From Flaviflexus salsibiostraticola (GTDB lineage Bacteria; Actinomycetota; Actinomycetes; Actinomycetales; Actinomycetaceae), in contig NZ_CP034438.1 of NCBI RefSeq assembly GCF_003952265.1, forward strand, positions 186,001 to 250,000: a DNA stretch of 64,000 nucleotides. The letters run 5' to 3'. Under the pieces are notes generated by a model. That model was not told the origin of the DNA and did no database searches. It was given only the letters and a program-made list of their open reading frames with translations. A program made the translations under genes and the position numbers. Position 1 is the stretch's first letter, and each line of letters starts with the position of its first letter. Of this stretch, positions 34,170 to 43,442 are shown in pieces.

Positions 34170-34958
34170 ATGCTGGTTCGTGACGTCATAGAAGCCATCG
34201 AGACCCTCTGCCCTCCCTCACTCGCAGAAGAGTGGGACGAAGTCGGTCTCATCGCCGGGAGCCCCGAGTGGGAGGCGAAGCGGGTTCTGCTGGCCGTCGA
34301 TCCATGCGAGGCGACCGTTCGGGAGGCGATCGATGGGGGATACGACCTCCTCATCACCCATCACCCGCTCTACCTGCGCGGAACATCGACCGTTGGTGCA
34401 CACACCCCGAAGGGCGCCTGGGTCACCGACCTCATCCGCGCTGGCGTGTCGCTCTACGCCGCCCACACCAATGCCGACTCCTGGGGGACAGCCCAGGCGA
34501 TGGCGGACCTCATCGGCATCAAGGACGCCCGGCCACTCGTCCCGAGCGAGGAGGACCCGGCGCTCGGTCTCGGGCGCATCGGCCGGATCGAGCCGAAGAC
34601 GCTCGGCGAGCTCGCCGATCGCGCAGCGGCTCTCCTGCCCAAGACCCCCGCGGGTATTCTCGTCGCCGGTGACGAGTCGGCGATGGTCGAGACTGTTGCG
34701 GTGAGCCCCGGCTCGGGAGATTCGTTCCTCGGCCTCGTCGACAGCCTCGGCGCCGATGTGTACGTGACGGCCGACCTTCGCCACCACCCGGCGACTGATC
34801 ACCTGTGGGCTGGGGGAGCCGCCCTCATCAGCCCCACCCATTTCGCCTCCGAGTGGCCGCTTTTGCCGAAGCTCGCCGGCGCGCTGGCGAGGAGACTGCC
34901 GGGATTGGAGACCGACGTGTCCACGATTGTGACAGACGCGTGGGTGAGCAGGCGTTGA
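34170..34958 (+). CDS. Nif3-like dinuclear metal centre protein
   Basis: This 262-residue protein is a NIF3/YqfO/YbgI family member: LCPPSLAEEWDEVGL at the N-terminus, the metal motif ITHHPLYLRG near residue 65, HTNADSWG near residue 100, and VTADLRHHPATDH near 195 with the second cluster of histidines. The family forms hexameric toroids with a di-metal site; cellular role is uncertain, with GTP cyclohydrolase-like activity proposed in some cases. It has the short form without a PII-like insertion. Confidence 0.92.
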   Translation: MLVRDVIEAIETLCPPSLAEEWDEVGLIAGSPEWEAKRVLLAVDPCEATVREAIDGGYDLLITHHPLYLRGTSTVGAHTPKGAWVTDLIRAGVSLYAAHTNADSWGTAQAMADLIGIKDARPLVPSEEDPALGLGRIGRIEPKTLGELADRAAALLPKTPAGILVAGDESAMVETVAVSPGSGDSFLGLVDSLGADVYVTADLRHHPATDHLWAGGAALISPTHFASEWPLLPKLAGALARRLPGLETDVSTIVTDAWVSRR

Positions 34959-35026
34959 TCTGCCCTCGGCTGTAGTGCCCAGTGCCCAGTTCGCTGGAGA
35001 TGGGGCAGCTGAGACAGGCGCGCTGG

Positions 35027-35818
35027 TCAGCTATGGCGGCCGGGCTTCTTTTTCCTCTTCTTGACGTGGGCAGCCGATTCGCGAGCCGCCAACGCGGCCG
35101 CACCGATGATTCCCGCACGGTTCTTCAGCGTCGCTGCGACGATCGGCGCGCGGGTGGTGAGAAGGGGAAGGTACTTCTCGGCATCCTTCGAGATGCCGCC
35201 GCCGACGATGATGAGGTCAGGGCTGAGGAGCATCTCGTACTGGGAGTAGACGTCCTGCAGACGGGCAGCCCAATCCTCCCACGACAGATCGTGGCGATCC
35301 TTGACGGCGGACGACGCCCAGTGCTCAGCCTCCTTCCCGTTCGGAAGGGTGATGTGGCCGAACTCCGTGTTCGGAACAAGCTCGTGATTGACGACGAGGG
35401 CGGAGCCGATGCCGGTGCCGAGCGTCGTGACGAGGATCGACCCCGGGACGCCGTGCGCGGCCCCGTACTCTGCTTCGCCGTATCCTGCGGCATCAGCATC
35501 ATTGGCGACCGTCACGGGACAGCCGAGAGCCTCCCGGAAGAGCGACGATGCATCCGTCCCAACCCATGCCTGATCCAGGTTCGCCATCCACGTGACGACG
35601 CCGTGGATGATGGGGGCGGGCAGGGCGATGCCGACGGGGGTGTCTGGGGGCAGATCGAAGCCGTCGACGATCTCCGTGACGACGGCGGCGACATTCGCCG
35701 GCGAGGATGTCTCGGGGGTGGGGATGCGATGACGCCTGCCCTGGAGCTTGCCTGTGCTCAGGTCGACGGGAGCTCCCTTGATCCCGGACCCGCCGATGTC
35801 GATACCGAGAGCGATCAT
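35027..35818 (-). CDS. ppgK: Polyphosphate glucokinase
   Basis: This 263-residue ROK-type kinase starts [19 protein letters not shown], the phosphate-binding motif, and has [14 protein letters not shown] and [14 protein letters not shown] in the expected places. Actinobacterial PpgK phosphorylates glucose using inorganic polyphosphate or ATP and feeds glycolysis. The C-terminus is a lysine-rich tail ([12 protein letters not shown]), common for polyphosphate-binding members. It overlaps the map stop by 4 bp and is coupled to it. Confidence 0.92.
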   Translation of the reverse strand: MIALGIDIGGSGIKGAPVDLSTGKLQGRRHRIPTPETSSPANVAAVVTEIVDGFDLPPDTPVGIALPAPIIHGVVTWMANLDQAWVGTDASSLFREALGCPVTVANDADAAGYGEAEYGAAHGVPGSILVTTLGTGIGSALVVNHELVPNTEFGHITLPNGKEAEHWASSAVKDRHDLSWEDWAARLQDVYSQYEMLLSPDLIIVGGGISKDAEKYLPLLTTRAPIVAATLKNRAGIIGAAALAARESAAHVKKRKKKPGRHS

Positions 35819-36687
35819 GGGAGCGTGAGGATCTCGGCCCCGTCTTCCGTGACGACGATGGTGTGCTCGAACTGGGCCGTGCGCCCGCGATCCTTCGTCA
35901 GCACCGTCCATCCGTCATCCCACTGGTCCCACTTGATCGTGCCGAGGGTGAGCATGGGCTCGATCGTGAAGACCATGCCGGGCACCATGACGGTGTCGTA
36001 GCGGGGCGCTGTGTCGTAGTGGGGGACGATGAGGCCGGAGTGGAAGGCCTCGCCGACGCCGTGGCCGGTGAAGTCCTCGACGACCCCGTACTGGAATCGC
36101 TTCGCGTACGCCTCGATGACGCGTCCGATGATGTTGATGGCGCGGCCGGGCTTGACCGCCTTGATCCCTCGCTCCATCGAGATCCTCGTCCGCTCGATCA
36201 GCAGCGCGGACTCCTCATCGATCTCCCCGACGGGGAAGGTGGCATTCGTGTCACCATGGACGCCTTCTCGATACGCGGTGATGTCGATGTTGACGATGTC
36301 GCCCTCGTTGAGGACGGTCGAGTCGGGGATGCCGTGGCAGATGACCTCGTTGACCGAGGTGCAGAGCGACTTCGGGAAGCCCATGTAATCGAGGCTCGAC
36401 GGGTAGGCGCCATTGTCGATGAGGTACTCGTGGCCGAGCCGATCCAGTTCATCGGTGGTGATGCCCGGGCGCACCGCACGGCCGACCTCCGCGAGAGCCT
36501 GGGCCGCCAGCTTCGATGTGCGCCGGATCCGCTCGATCGTCTCCGCGTCCTTGACGTCGGAGGCCGTCACCACCTCCGGTCCATCGTGGAACAGATATTC
36601 CGGTCGTTCGATCGACGGAGGAACCGGTCTCTTGGCAGAGAGGGTTCCGGGGACAAGGGTGCCGAGGGGAGCGCGCTGTGCAAGCAT
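35815..36687 (-). CDS. map: Methionine aminopeptidase type I
   Basis: This 290-residue enzyme removes the initiator methionine. The five metal ligands of the pita-bread fold can be placed: [16 protein letters not shown] (two Asp), [12 protein letters not shown] (His), MVFTIEPML (Glu) and FEHTIVVTE (Glu). The N-terminal extension ([22 protein letters not shown]) is typical of actinobacterial MapB-type enzymes. I start it at ATG 36687, where a TAAGCT -10 ends 7 nt upstream, giving a leaderless mRNA. Confidence 0.93.
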   Translation of the reverse strand: MLAQRAPLGTLVPGTLSAKRPVPPSIERPEYLFHDGPEVVTASDVKDAETIERIRRTSKLAAQALAEVGRAVRPGITTDELDRLGHEYLIDNGAYPSSLDYMGFPKSLCTSVNEVICHGIPDSTVLNEGDIVNIDITAYREGVHGDTNATFPVGEIDEESALLIERTRISMERGIKAVKPGRAINIIGRVIEAYAKRFQYGVVEDFTGHGVGEAFHSGLIVPHYDTAPRYDTVMVPGMVFTIEPMLTLGTIKWDQWDDGWTVLTKDRGRTAQFEHTIVVTEDGAEILTLP

Positions 36688-36694
36688 AGGTCCA

Positions 36695-36700
36695 AGCTTA
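36695..36700 (-). promoter_or_regulatory. -10 box of a leaderless transcript (map-ppgK)
   Basis: On the minus strand TAAGCT ends 7 nt before the map start. Only 31 bp separate this start from the divergent gene at 36719. Confidence 0.45.
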
Positions 36701-36718
36701 GCGTTGAAGGGGCAGGTC

Positions 36719-36913
36719 ATGACTAATCCGGAGTACTGGTACAACACACGCACGGGCGAGGTCGAGAAGGGCCGACAGTCGGCGTGGACCGATGTTATGG
36801 GCCCCTATCCGACCCAGGAGGCGGCCCGCAATGCATTGAAGACCGCCGCCCAGAGGAACGAGAACTTCGATGCTGCCGAAGAGGCGTGGGAGGACGAGTG
36901 GGACGACTCGTGA
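36719..36913 (+). CDS. Small SPOR-like conserved protein next to map
   Basis: This 64-residue acidic protein ([16 protein letters not shown], then [14 protein letters not shown] and a Trp/Asp/Glu-rich end) matches a short actinobacterial family often annotated as SPOR-domain containing and often adjacent to map. The repeat of aromatic and glycine-proline positions fits a minimal SPOR-like fold. It lacks a signal peptide, so cytoplasmic. An AAGGGGCAGG site precedes the ATG. Function unknown. Confidence 0.78.
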   Translation: MTNPEYWYNTRTGEVEKGRQSAWTDVMGPYPTQEAARNALKTAAQRNENFDAAEEAWEDEWDDS

Positions 36914-36947
36914 GCCGTCCGAGCGGCCGCGCACAGTCCGTGTGACA

Positions 36948-36981
36948 CTGCGAGGGCGCGGCCCAAGCCGCGCCCTCGCAG
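36948..36981. terminator. Bidirectional terminator hairpin
   Basis: A perfect 15-bp stem CTGCGAGGGCGCGGC/GCCGCGCCCTCGCAG with loop CCAA lies between the convergent SPOR-like gene and panB. Confidence 0.8.
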
Positions 36982-36990
36982 AAGGAATTG

Positions 36991-37812
36991 CTAGAAGGAG
37001 TGCTCGCGAGTCGGGAAGGATCGGTCCTTGACCGCGTCGACATAGTCGGTGGCCGCACCCTGGAGGGCCGTGCCGATCTCGCCGAAGATGCGGACGAAAG
37101 AGGGCTGCCAATCCGTCATCGCCACCATGTCGGTCCACACCAGCACCTGCCCATCGGTGCCGGGGCCAGCCCCGATGCCGATCGTGGGAATAGTGAGGAT
37201 CGACGTGATCCTCTCGGCGAGCTCGGCTGGGACCATCTCGAGGACGACGGCGGATGCTCCGGCCTCCTGGACCGCGACAGCGTCCTCGATGACTCGGTCT
37301 GCCGCCTCCTCGCCCCGGCCCTGGATCCGGGGACCCGACAGGGCGTTCTCCGCCTGAGGGGTGAAGCCGATGTGGCCGATGACGGGGATGCCATGGGTGG
37401 CGCACTGCCTGATCTGGTCCGCGACGCGGACGCCACCCTCAAGCTTGACCGCGTGGGCTCCGGCCTTGATGAGCTGCGCGGCCGAGGCGAAGGCCTGCTC
37501 CGGGCTCGACTCATACGTTCCGAACGGGAGATCGGCGACGACGAGGGCGCGTTCGGTGCCCTTGGCAACGGACTTCGTCGCCCGCACCATGTCGGCGAGC
37601 TCGACGCCGAGGGTGTTGGCCTCGCCGAACATCGTCGTCCCGATGGAGTCCCCGACAAGGAGCATGTCGACACCCGCCCGATCGAAGATCGAGGCGACGA
37701 TAGCGTCATAGGCCGTCAGCATGGTGAGCGGGTCGCCGTGAGTCTTCGCCTCATGCAGGTGGGCGATACGGACGCGGCGCGGACGCGCGGGCTTCTTGGC
37801 GCTTTCAGTCAT
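36991..37812 (-). CDS. panB: 3-methyl-2-oxobutanoate hydroxymethyltransferase
   Basis: This 273-residue PanB makes ketopantoate from 2-oxoisovalerate and methylene-tetrahydrofolate, the first step of pantothenate and CoA synthesis. Signatures include MLTAYDAIVASIFD, the metal-binding VGDSIGTTMFG and DLPFGTYE, the KLEGG motif, GHIGFTPQ and the catalytic VLEMVP. ATG 37812 is preceded by a TAGAAT -10 ending 7 nt upstream; the ATG at 37821 would lie inside that box. panC and panD are not in the window. Confidence 0.95.
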   Translation of the reverse strand: MTESAKKPARPRRVRIAHLHEAKTHGDPLTMLTAYDAIVASIFDRAGVDMLLVGDSIGTTMFGEANTLGVELADMVRATKSVAKGTERALVVADLPFGTYESSPEQAFASAAQLIKAGAHAVKLEGGVRVADQIRQCATHGIPVIGHIGFTPQAENALSGPRIQGRGEEAADRVIEDAVAVQEAGASAVVLEMVPAELAERITSILTIPTIGIGAGPGTDGQVLVWTDMVAMTDWQPSFVRIFGEIGTALQGAATDYVDAVKDRSFPTREHSF

Positions 37813-37819
37813 AGGACGC

Positions 37820-37825
37820 ATTCTA
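37820..37825 (-). promoter_or_regulatory. -10 box of a leaderless transcript (panB)
   Basis: TAGAAT on the minus strand, ending 7 nt before the panB start codon. Confidence 0.6.
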
Positions 37826-37895
37826 GCCCGAAAGCCGTGAGAGGTGACGGGGTGGCGGGTGGACCTGGCAAGATGGAGTGGACGAAGGGAGTCGC

Positions 37896-39233
37896 ATGGA
37901 CCGTCAGCAGGAGCACATCCTCCAGACCATTCAGGAGAAGGACGTCCGGTACATCCGCCTATGGTTCACGGACGTCATCGGGACACTGAAATCGGTCGCG
38001 ATCGCCCCCGCCGAGCTCGAGGAGGCCTTCGATGAGGGCATCGGCTTCGACGGGTCGTCGATTGAGGGCCTCGCCCGTGTGGTCGAGGCCGACATGCTCG
38101 CGTACCCCGATGCGTCGACCTTCCAGATCCTGCCCGGGCAGTCATCGGCAAGCCAGGTCGCGAGGCTGTTCTGCGATATCTCGACGCGGGACGGCGAGCC
38201 CGCACGCTCCGATCCCCGGTCGGTTCTGCGGCGGGCGCTCGCTCGTGCGAGCGACATGGGGTTCACGTTCTACACCCATCCCGAGATCGAGTTCTATCTC
38301 TTCCATCCGACCTCCGACCCGTATGAGGAGTTCAGGCCGATCGATCGTGCCGGCTACTTCGACCATTCGGCACGCTCGGCGGGCCTCGACTTCCGCAGGG
38401 AGGCTGTCGCCACCCTCGAGGCGATGAACATCCCGGTCGAGTTCTCCCACCACGAGGCGGGCCCGGGTCAGAACGAGATCGACCTGAGGTTCACCGATGC
38501 GCTATCGATGGCGGACAGCATCATGGCCTTCCGCACCGTCATCCAGGAGCTCGCCCTCTCGCAGGGGTCCTTCGCCTCCTTCATGCCGAAGCCGCTCATC
38601 GACCATCCGGGGTCGGGTATGCATACGCACATGTCACTCTTCGAAGGGGACCGCAACGTCTTCTTCGATCCGTCCGGGACCTACTTCCTGTCGACCACGG
38701 CACGACGCTTCATGGCAGGCCTCCTCGAGCACGCAAACGCTATCTCCGCGATCACCAATCAGCACGTCAACTCCTACAAACGGCTGTGGGCGGGCGATGA
38801 GGCACCCTCCTACATCTGCTGGGGCCACAACAACCGTTCGGCACTCGTCCGGGTGCCGGCGCTGCGAGCCGGCAAGGCCCGGGCCGCCCGCATCGAGTAT
38901 CGTGCGATCGACTCCGCAGCGAATCCCTATCTCGCTTTTGCGGTTCTGCTCAACGCGGGATTGGACGGCATCGAGCGCGAGCTCGAGCTGCCCGATGAGG
39001 CGATTGAGGATGTCACGTCGCTGACCCGCAACGAGCGCCGTGCCCTCGGCATCGGCTCCCTTCCGGGCAACCTCGATCAGGCGCTCGTTGCCATGCAGGA
39101 ATCCGAGCTCGTGGCGCAGACGCTCGGCGAGGAGGCCTTCTCCTACTTCATCCGCAACAAGGAGAGCGAGTGGACGGCGTACCGGAACCAGGTGACTCCC
39201 TTCGAACGGGACCGCTTCCTGCCGGTGGTGTGA
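37896..39233 (+). CDS. glnA: Type I glutamine synthetase, GlnA2-like (non-adenylylated form)
   Basis: This 445-residue GS-I enzyme has the beta-grasp motif FDGSSIEG, the metal and ATP motifs EIEFYLF, HHEAGPGQNEIDLRF, MPKPLIDHPGSGMHTH and NSYKRLW, and the Arg/Glu loop IEYRAIDSAANPYLA. It lacks the tyrosine loop (LY-L-PEE) that GlnE modifies; that region reads VTSLTRNERRALG. The size and position, directly upstream of glnE, match mycobacterial GlnA2. Members of this group can act on glutamate or on polyamines. AAGGGAG precedes ATG 37896. Confidence 0.93.
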   Translation: MDRQQEHILQTIQEKDVRYIRLWFTDVIGTLKSVAIAPAELEEAFDEGIGFDGSSIEGLARVVEADMLAYPDASTFQILPGQSSASQVARLFCDISTRDGEPARSDPRSVLRRALARASDMGFTFYTHPEIEFYLFHPTSDPYEEFRPIDRAGYFDHSARSAGLDFRREAVATLEAMNIPVEFSHHEAGPGQNEIDLRFTDALSMADSIMAFRTVIQELALSQGSFASFMPKPLIDHPGSGMHTHMSLFEGDRNVFFDPSGTYFLSTTARRFMAGLLEHANAISAITNQHVNSYKRLWAGDEAPSYICWGHNNRSALVRVPALRAGKARAARIEYRAIDSAANPYLAFAVLLNAGLDGIERELELPDEAIEDVTSLTRNERRALGIGSLPGNLDQALVAMQESELVAQTLGEEAFSYFIRNKESEWTAYRNQVTPFERDRFLPVV

Positions 39234-39234
39234 C

Positions 39235-42216
39235 GTGAGGAGGGAGAGCCCCACGTCAGCCCTGCGCCGGCTCGGCTTCGCCGACCCGAAGCGGGCGCTG
39301 CAGCTCACCGCTGACCGGGGCTGGGACGCGATGCTCGACGCCCTCGGCGCAAGCGCCGATCCCGATCAGGGGCTTCTCACCATGCTGCGTCTCGCCGACG
39401 CGGATCCACAGCGCCTTGACAAGGTTCTCGCGGACCGGAACCTGCTGAGGGCGGTGACCACGGTCGCCGGCATGTCGACGACGCTCGGCGACATGCTCGT
39501 CACCCACCAGCACTGGATCGACGGACTCGGGCGGGAGCCGGTGATCGACGACAGCTGGGGCGGCGGGGCAGGCGAGGAGAACTCCTCGACCGGGTCGGAG
39601 GATGAGTGGGACGAGGCGGTCGCGGAGCTGCGGTCGGGCTACTATCGCAGGCTTCTCATGATCGCCGCCTGGGACCTGACGGCTGAGCGCCCGGTCGACC
39701 GCTTCGCCCAGGTCTCCGCGATGATCTCCGATCTGGTCTCCGCCGCACTCAGGCAGGCGCTGGTCATTGCGCAGCGGCACACGCCCGATTCACAGGCCGC
39801 CCGCATCGCCATCATCGCCATGGGCAAGACCGGCGCCCGCGAGCTCAACTACATCTCCGACGTCGACGTTATCTACGTGGCCGAGCCGGTGGAAACGGAT
39901 GAGGCGACGGCGCTCGCCGCCGCGACGCGTGTCGTCACCGCAGTGTCCCGGGCCGTGTCCGGGCCCGGATCGGTCCCACCGCTGTGGCCGCTCGATGCGA
40001 ACCTGCGCCCAGAGGGTAAGGACGGACCGCTCGTCCGCACCCTCGCCTCCCACATCGCCTATTACGAGCGGTGGGCGAAGGACTGGGAGTTCCAGGCGCT
40101 TCTCAAGGCGCGTCCCGTCGCTGGAAACGAGGAGCTCGGTGCGGCCTACACGGCCGCCGTTCAGCCCTTCATCTGGTCAGCCTCGGGCCGTGATCAGTTC
40201 GTCGAGACGTCGCGTCAGATGAGGGCGCGAGTCGAGTCGACCATCGCCACCCGCGATGCGGCGCGGCAGATCAAGCTTGGTGCGGGCGGCCTGAGGGACG
40301 TGGAATTCACCGTTCAACTCCTCCAGCTCGTCCACGGCCGTGTCGACGAGAGTCTGCGCGTCCGGTCGACGCTCGAGGCGCTCGCCGCCCTGCGGGACAA
40401 CGGCTATGTCGCACGGACGGACTCCGAGAAGCTCGACGCCCACTATCGCTTCCTCCGCACTCTCGAACACCGCATCCAGCTTCAGAAGATGAGACGGAGC
40501 CAGGTCCTGCCCGACGACCCGGTTCAGCTGAGGCGGATCGCCCGCGCCATGAAGATTGAGGGCATCAGCACTGGGGAGGAGCTGGAAGAGGCATGGAGAG
40601 CAGTGCGCAGCGACGTGCGGCGACTGCACCAGGCGATCTACTATCGGCCGCTCCTACCGGAGGCGGCGAAGCTCTCGGACGATGACATCAGCCTCGACCG
40701 GGAGGCCGCCGCTGATCGTCTGGCCGGTATCGGCTACCGGGATCCGGTGCGCGCCGTTGGCCACATCGCAGCCCTGACCGACGGTGTCTCAAGAACCGCG
40801 AAGATTCAGCGGCAGCTCCTGCCCGTCCTGCTCGGCTGGTTCGCCGACGGGCCAGAACCCGACTCGGGCCTCCTACATTTCCGCATCCTGTCGGAGACGA
40901 TGGGGCGCACCCACTGGTATATGAAGCTGCTGCGGGACTCGGGGATGGCGGCCCAGCGTCTCGCCCACGTGCTGTCGACGTCGCGATACCTGGCGGACGC
41001 GATCCCCACCCTGCCGGAGTCGGTGCGGTGGCTCGAGGGCGATGATGAGCTGCTGCCGATCAGCATTGAGTCTCTCCAGGCCGAGCTTGACTCCCTCGTC
41101 TCCCGCCGCACGACCCCGGAGGGAATCGCGATGGCGGGACGATACCTGCGCCGCCGCGCTCTCCTGCGCACCGGGCTCGCACTCGCCCTCGGGACGATCG
41201 ACACGCGGGCTGCCCAGCGCTCCATCACGAACGCCGCAGAGATCGCCGTCAATGCGGCACTGCGAGGGGCGACCCTCAAGGTGCTCGGGGAGGCGGGCCT
41301 GGACGAGGCTCCCTCCCGCTACCTCATCGTCGGCCTCGGCTCCTTCGGGGCGGGGGAGATGGGGTACGGCTCCGATTGTGACCTGCTCTTCGTCCACGAT
41401 CCTGTCATCGACGACCACAGCCTTGCCCAGAAGACCGCGAACCAGATCGCCTCCGCGGTTCTCGCCATGCTCTCCGAGGGTACCGAGGAGCCTCCGGTCA
41501 AGGCCGACGCCGATCTTCGACCCGAGGGCAGGAACGGCCCTCTCGCGCGATCCCTCGAGGCGTACCGCGAGTACTATGCCCGCTGGATAGAGACGTGGGA
41601 GCGTCAGTCCCTTCTCAAGGCAAGACCCATCGCAGGAGACGACGCGCTTGCGGGCGAGTTCACCGCCCTCATCGACCCGCTGCGGTACGACCGGGGGATG
41701 ACGGACGGCGAGCATCGAGACGTGCGGCGCATGAAGGCCCGCGTCGAAGCCGAGCGAGCCCCGCGCGGGACGTCGAAGGCACGCCACCTCAAGCTGGGGC
41801 CGGGCGGAATCGCGGATGTGGAATGGACGGTTCAATACCTCCAGCTCGAGCACGCGGGGGAGCATCCGTCACTGAGGACGACCTCGACGGTCGAGGCACT
41901 TGAGGCTGCCGTCGAGGAGAATCTCATCGACCCGCATGATGCGAAGACCCTTCTCGACGCGTGGCGCTACGCCCAGCGGTTGAGGCTTGCGATCGTGCTC
42001 GGCACGGGCCGGACCACCGGTCCGAGGATCGACTCTGTCCCCTCTGACTCGACGGAACTCGCGGTCACGGCGGCCCTGCTGTCCCACGACCTGTCCTCCC
42101 GTCACGAGATCGAAGAGAACTGGCTGAGGCTCGCGCGGCGGGCACGGGTCGTTGTTGAACGTGCATTTTTCGGCGACCATAGAGAGAACGAGCCCCCGCG
42201 GGCGAGCACCGAGTGA
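39235..42216 (+). CDS. glnE: Bifunctional glutamine synthetase adenylyltransferase/adenylyl-removing enzyme
   Basis: This 993-residue GlnE has the two expected nucleotidyltransferase domains: GKTGARELNYISDVDVIY near residue 200 (adenylyl-removing half) and FGAGEMGYGSDCDLLF near 705 (adenylyltransferase half), each followed by LRPEG and KARPIAG/KARPVAG motifs. It controls glutamine synthetase by adenylylating its tyrosine when nitrogen is plentiful. The GTG start comes 1 nt after the glnA2 stop. The likely target is the GlnA1 protein encoded at 43443-44867. Confidence 0.96.
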   Translation: MRRESPTSALRRLGFADPKRALQLTADRGWDAMLDALGASADPDQGLLTMLRLADADPQRLDKVLADRNLLRAVTTVAGMSTTLGDMLVTHQHWIDGLGREPVIDDSWGGGAGEENSSTGSEDEWDEAVAELRSGYYRRLLMIAAWDLTAERPVDRFAQVSAMISDLVSAALRQALVIAQRHTPDSQAARIAIIAMGKTGARELNYISDVDVIYVAEPVETDEATALAAATRVVTAVSRAVSGPGSVPPLWPLDANLRPEGKDGPLVRTLASHIAYYERWAKDWEFQALLKARPVAGNEELGAAYTAAVQPFIWSASGRDQFVETSRQMRARVESTIATRDAARQIKLGAGGLRDVEFTVQLLQLVHGRVDESLRVRSTLEALAALRDNGYVARTDSEKLDAHYRFLRTLEHRIQLQKMRRSQVLPDDPVQLRRIARAMKIEGISTGEELEEAWRAVRSDVRRLHQAIYYRPLLPEAAKLSDDDISLDREAAADRLAGIGYRDPVRAVGHIAALTDGVSRTAKIQRQLLPVLLGWFADGPEPDSGLLHFRILSETMGRTHWYMKLLRDSGMAAQRLAHVLSTSRYLADAIPTLPESVRWLEGDDELLPISIESLQAELDSLVSRRTTPEGIAMAGRYLRRRALLRTGLALALGTIDTRAAQRSITNAAEIAVNAALRGATLKVLGEAGLDEAPSRYLIVGLGSFGAGEMGYGSDCDLLFVHDPVIDDHSLAQKTANQIASAVLAMLSEGTEEPPVKADADLRPEGRNGPLARSLEAYREYYARWIETWERQSLLKARPIAGDDALAGEFTALIDPLRYDRGMTDGEHRDVRRMKARVEAERAPRGTSKARHLKLGPGGIADVEWTVQYLQLEHAGEHPSLRTTSTVEALEAAVEENLIDPHDAKTLLDAWRYAQRLRLAIVLGTGRTTGPRIDSVPSDSTELAVTAALLSHDLSSRHEIEENWLRLARRARVVVERAFFGDHRENEPPRASTE

Positions 42217-42230
42217 GGGACTGAGGGACG

Positions 42231-42845
42231 ATGCGACTGTACATTGCCAGGCACGGAGAGACGACGGCCAATGTGTCGCGTGCACTCGACACAGCAGCGC
42301 CTGGCGCGGATCTCACTGAGCGCGGCCACGAGCAGGCGAGGGGCCTTGCGGACCGGCTCGATGGCCACCACCTCGATGGCATCCTCGTCTCGAACCTCGT
42401 ACGCACCCAGCAGACGGCCGAGCCGACTGCCGGCCTCCGCGGCCTGCTTCCCCGCATCGACCCCCGGATCGCAGAAGTCCAGGCCGGCGACTGGGAGATG
42501 TCGACGGACATGGACACCCTCATGGCCTACTTCAAGGTGGCAATGGGGTGGATGGCGGGGAACTACGATCTGCGCATCCCCGGCGGAGAATCCGGCCACG
42601 ACGTCATCGACCGATTCAATGCCGCTCTCGACGAGTCCGACGAAGAGTCCCTTCTCGTCGTCTCACACGGGACGATCATCCAGGTGTGGGCCAACATCGC
42701 ACTCGGACATGAGGGCGGTAGAACCCTCGCGCACTTCCAGAACTGCGGGACCGGTATCCTCGAGCGGGTCAAGGGCCGCTGGACCCTCATCGACTGGAAC
42801 CACCGCCCTGACGTTCTGCCCGAAGCGAGCCGCTACGTCGACTGA
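42231..42845 (+). CDS. Histidine phosphatase family protein (phosphoglycerate mutase-like)
   Basis: This 204-residue protein has the RHGET motif with the phospho-accepting His at position 8 (MRLYIARHGETTANV), a second arginine in SNLVRTQQTAEP and the second catalytic His in VVSHGTII. It is a small-molecule or protein phosphatase rather than a glycolytic mutase. GAGGGA precedes the ATG and it follows glnE by 14 nt, so it is probably cotranscribed. The substrate is unknown. Confidence 0.88.
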   Translation: MRLYIARHGETTANVSRALDTAAPGADLTERGHEQARGLADRLDGHHLDGILVSNLVRTQQTAEPTAGLRGLLPRIDPRIAEVQAGDWEMSTDMDTLMAYFKVAMGWMAGNYDLRIPGGESGHDVIDRFNAALDESDEESLLVVSHGTIIQVWANIALGHEGGRTLAHFQNCGTGILERVKGRWTLIDWNHRPDVLPEASRYVD

Positions 42846-43241
42846 CTAGAGGGCGAGAAGGGCGATGACGATGAGGGCGATGCCGAGGCCGAGCCCAATG
42901 AGCAGGACACTCTTGAAGTCGCTCCGGTGCTCCTGCGGATCTCCGCGGTAGGGGTTCTGCTGATAGCGCCAGGCCGCGTGGTTCGTGAACGGATTCGTCT
43001 CGTTGTAGGGGGTCGACTCGCGCGGCGGCTGCGGGTCGCGATCATCGAAGTCCTTCCAGGGGCTCTCCATCGCCCCGTAGGGGCCAACAGCCTCGTCTGA
43101 TCCGCTCGTGTCTGCGGGTCCCGGCTTGTTCCGATCCCCAGCCTCAGGCTCCCCGGACTCAGGCTCCCCAGGCAGCGCCCATTCGTCGCGGGCGTTGACG
43201 TAGTCGTTCCAGTCGTTGGAATCCTCTGGATGCTTCTTCAT
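42846..43241 (-). CDS. Hypothetical acidic protein with C-terminal membrane anchor
   Basis: This 131-residue protein has a hydrophilic, Pro/Glu/Asp-rich N-terminal part of about 105 residues and one C-terminal helix (SVLLIGLGLGIALIVIALLAL), so it is probably tail-anchored with the disordered part in the cytoplasm. I recognise no family. The start at ATG 43241 is supported by a TAGCAT -10 ending 7 nt upstream. It converges on the phosphatase gene with no gap. Confidence 0.65.
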   Translation of the reverse strand: MKKHPEDSNDWNDYVNARDEWALPGEPESGEPEAGDRNKPGPADTSGSDEAVGPYGAMESPWKDFDDRDPQPPRESTPYNETNPFTNHAAWRYQQNPYRGDPQEHRSDFKSVLLIGLGLGIALIVIALLAL

Positions 43242-43248
43242 AGGGTCC

Positions 43249-43254
43249 ATGCTA
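43249..43254 (-). promoter_or_regulatory. -10 box of a leaderless transcript (tail-anchored hypothetical)
   Basis: TAGCAT on the minus strand, ending 7 nt before ATG 43241. Confidence 0.5.
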
Positions 43255-43396
43255 GGCGAGGCACGTCGGCAGGACAGCAGTGCAGTGCTGTCCTGAGCGC
43301 CCACACGCGGGATCGATTCACCCGGCTCCCAGGAATGGTGTGGCGATCCATCCGGCTGCCGAGAAGACTGTGGCGCGAAATGATCCTGGGTATGAC

Positions 43397-43435
43397 AATG
43401 CGGCGGGCGGGCTGCACCAGCCGACCCGCCGCATT
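43397..43435 (-). terminator. Terminator hairpin downstream of glnA1
   Basis: An 11-bp stem AATGCGGCGGG/CCCGCCGCATT encloses a second stem GGCTG/CAGCC. It begins 8 nt after the glnA1 stop. There is no long T-run. Confidence 0.6.
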
Positions 43436-43442
43436 GCTCCGA

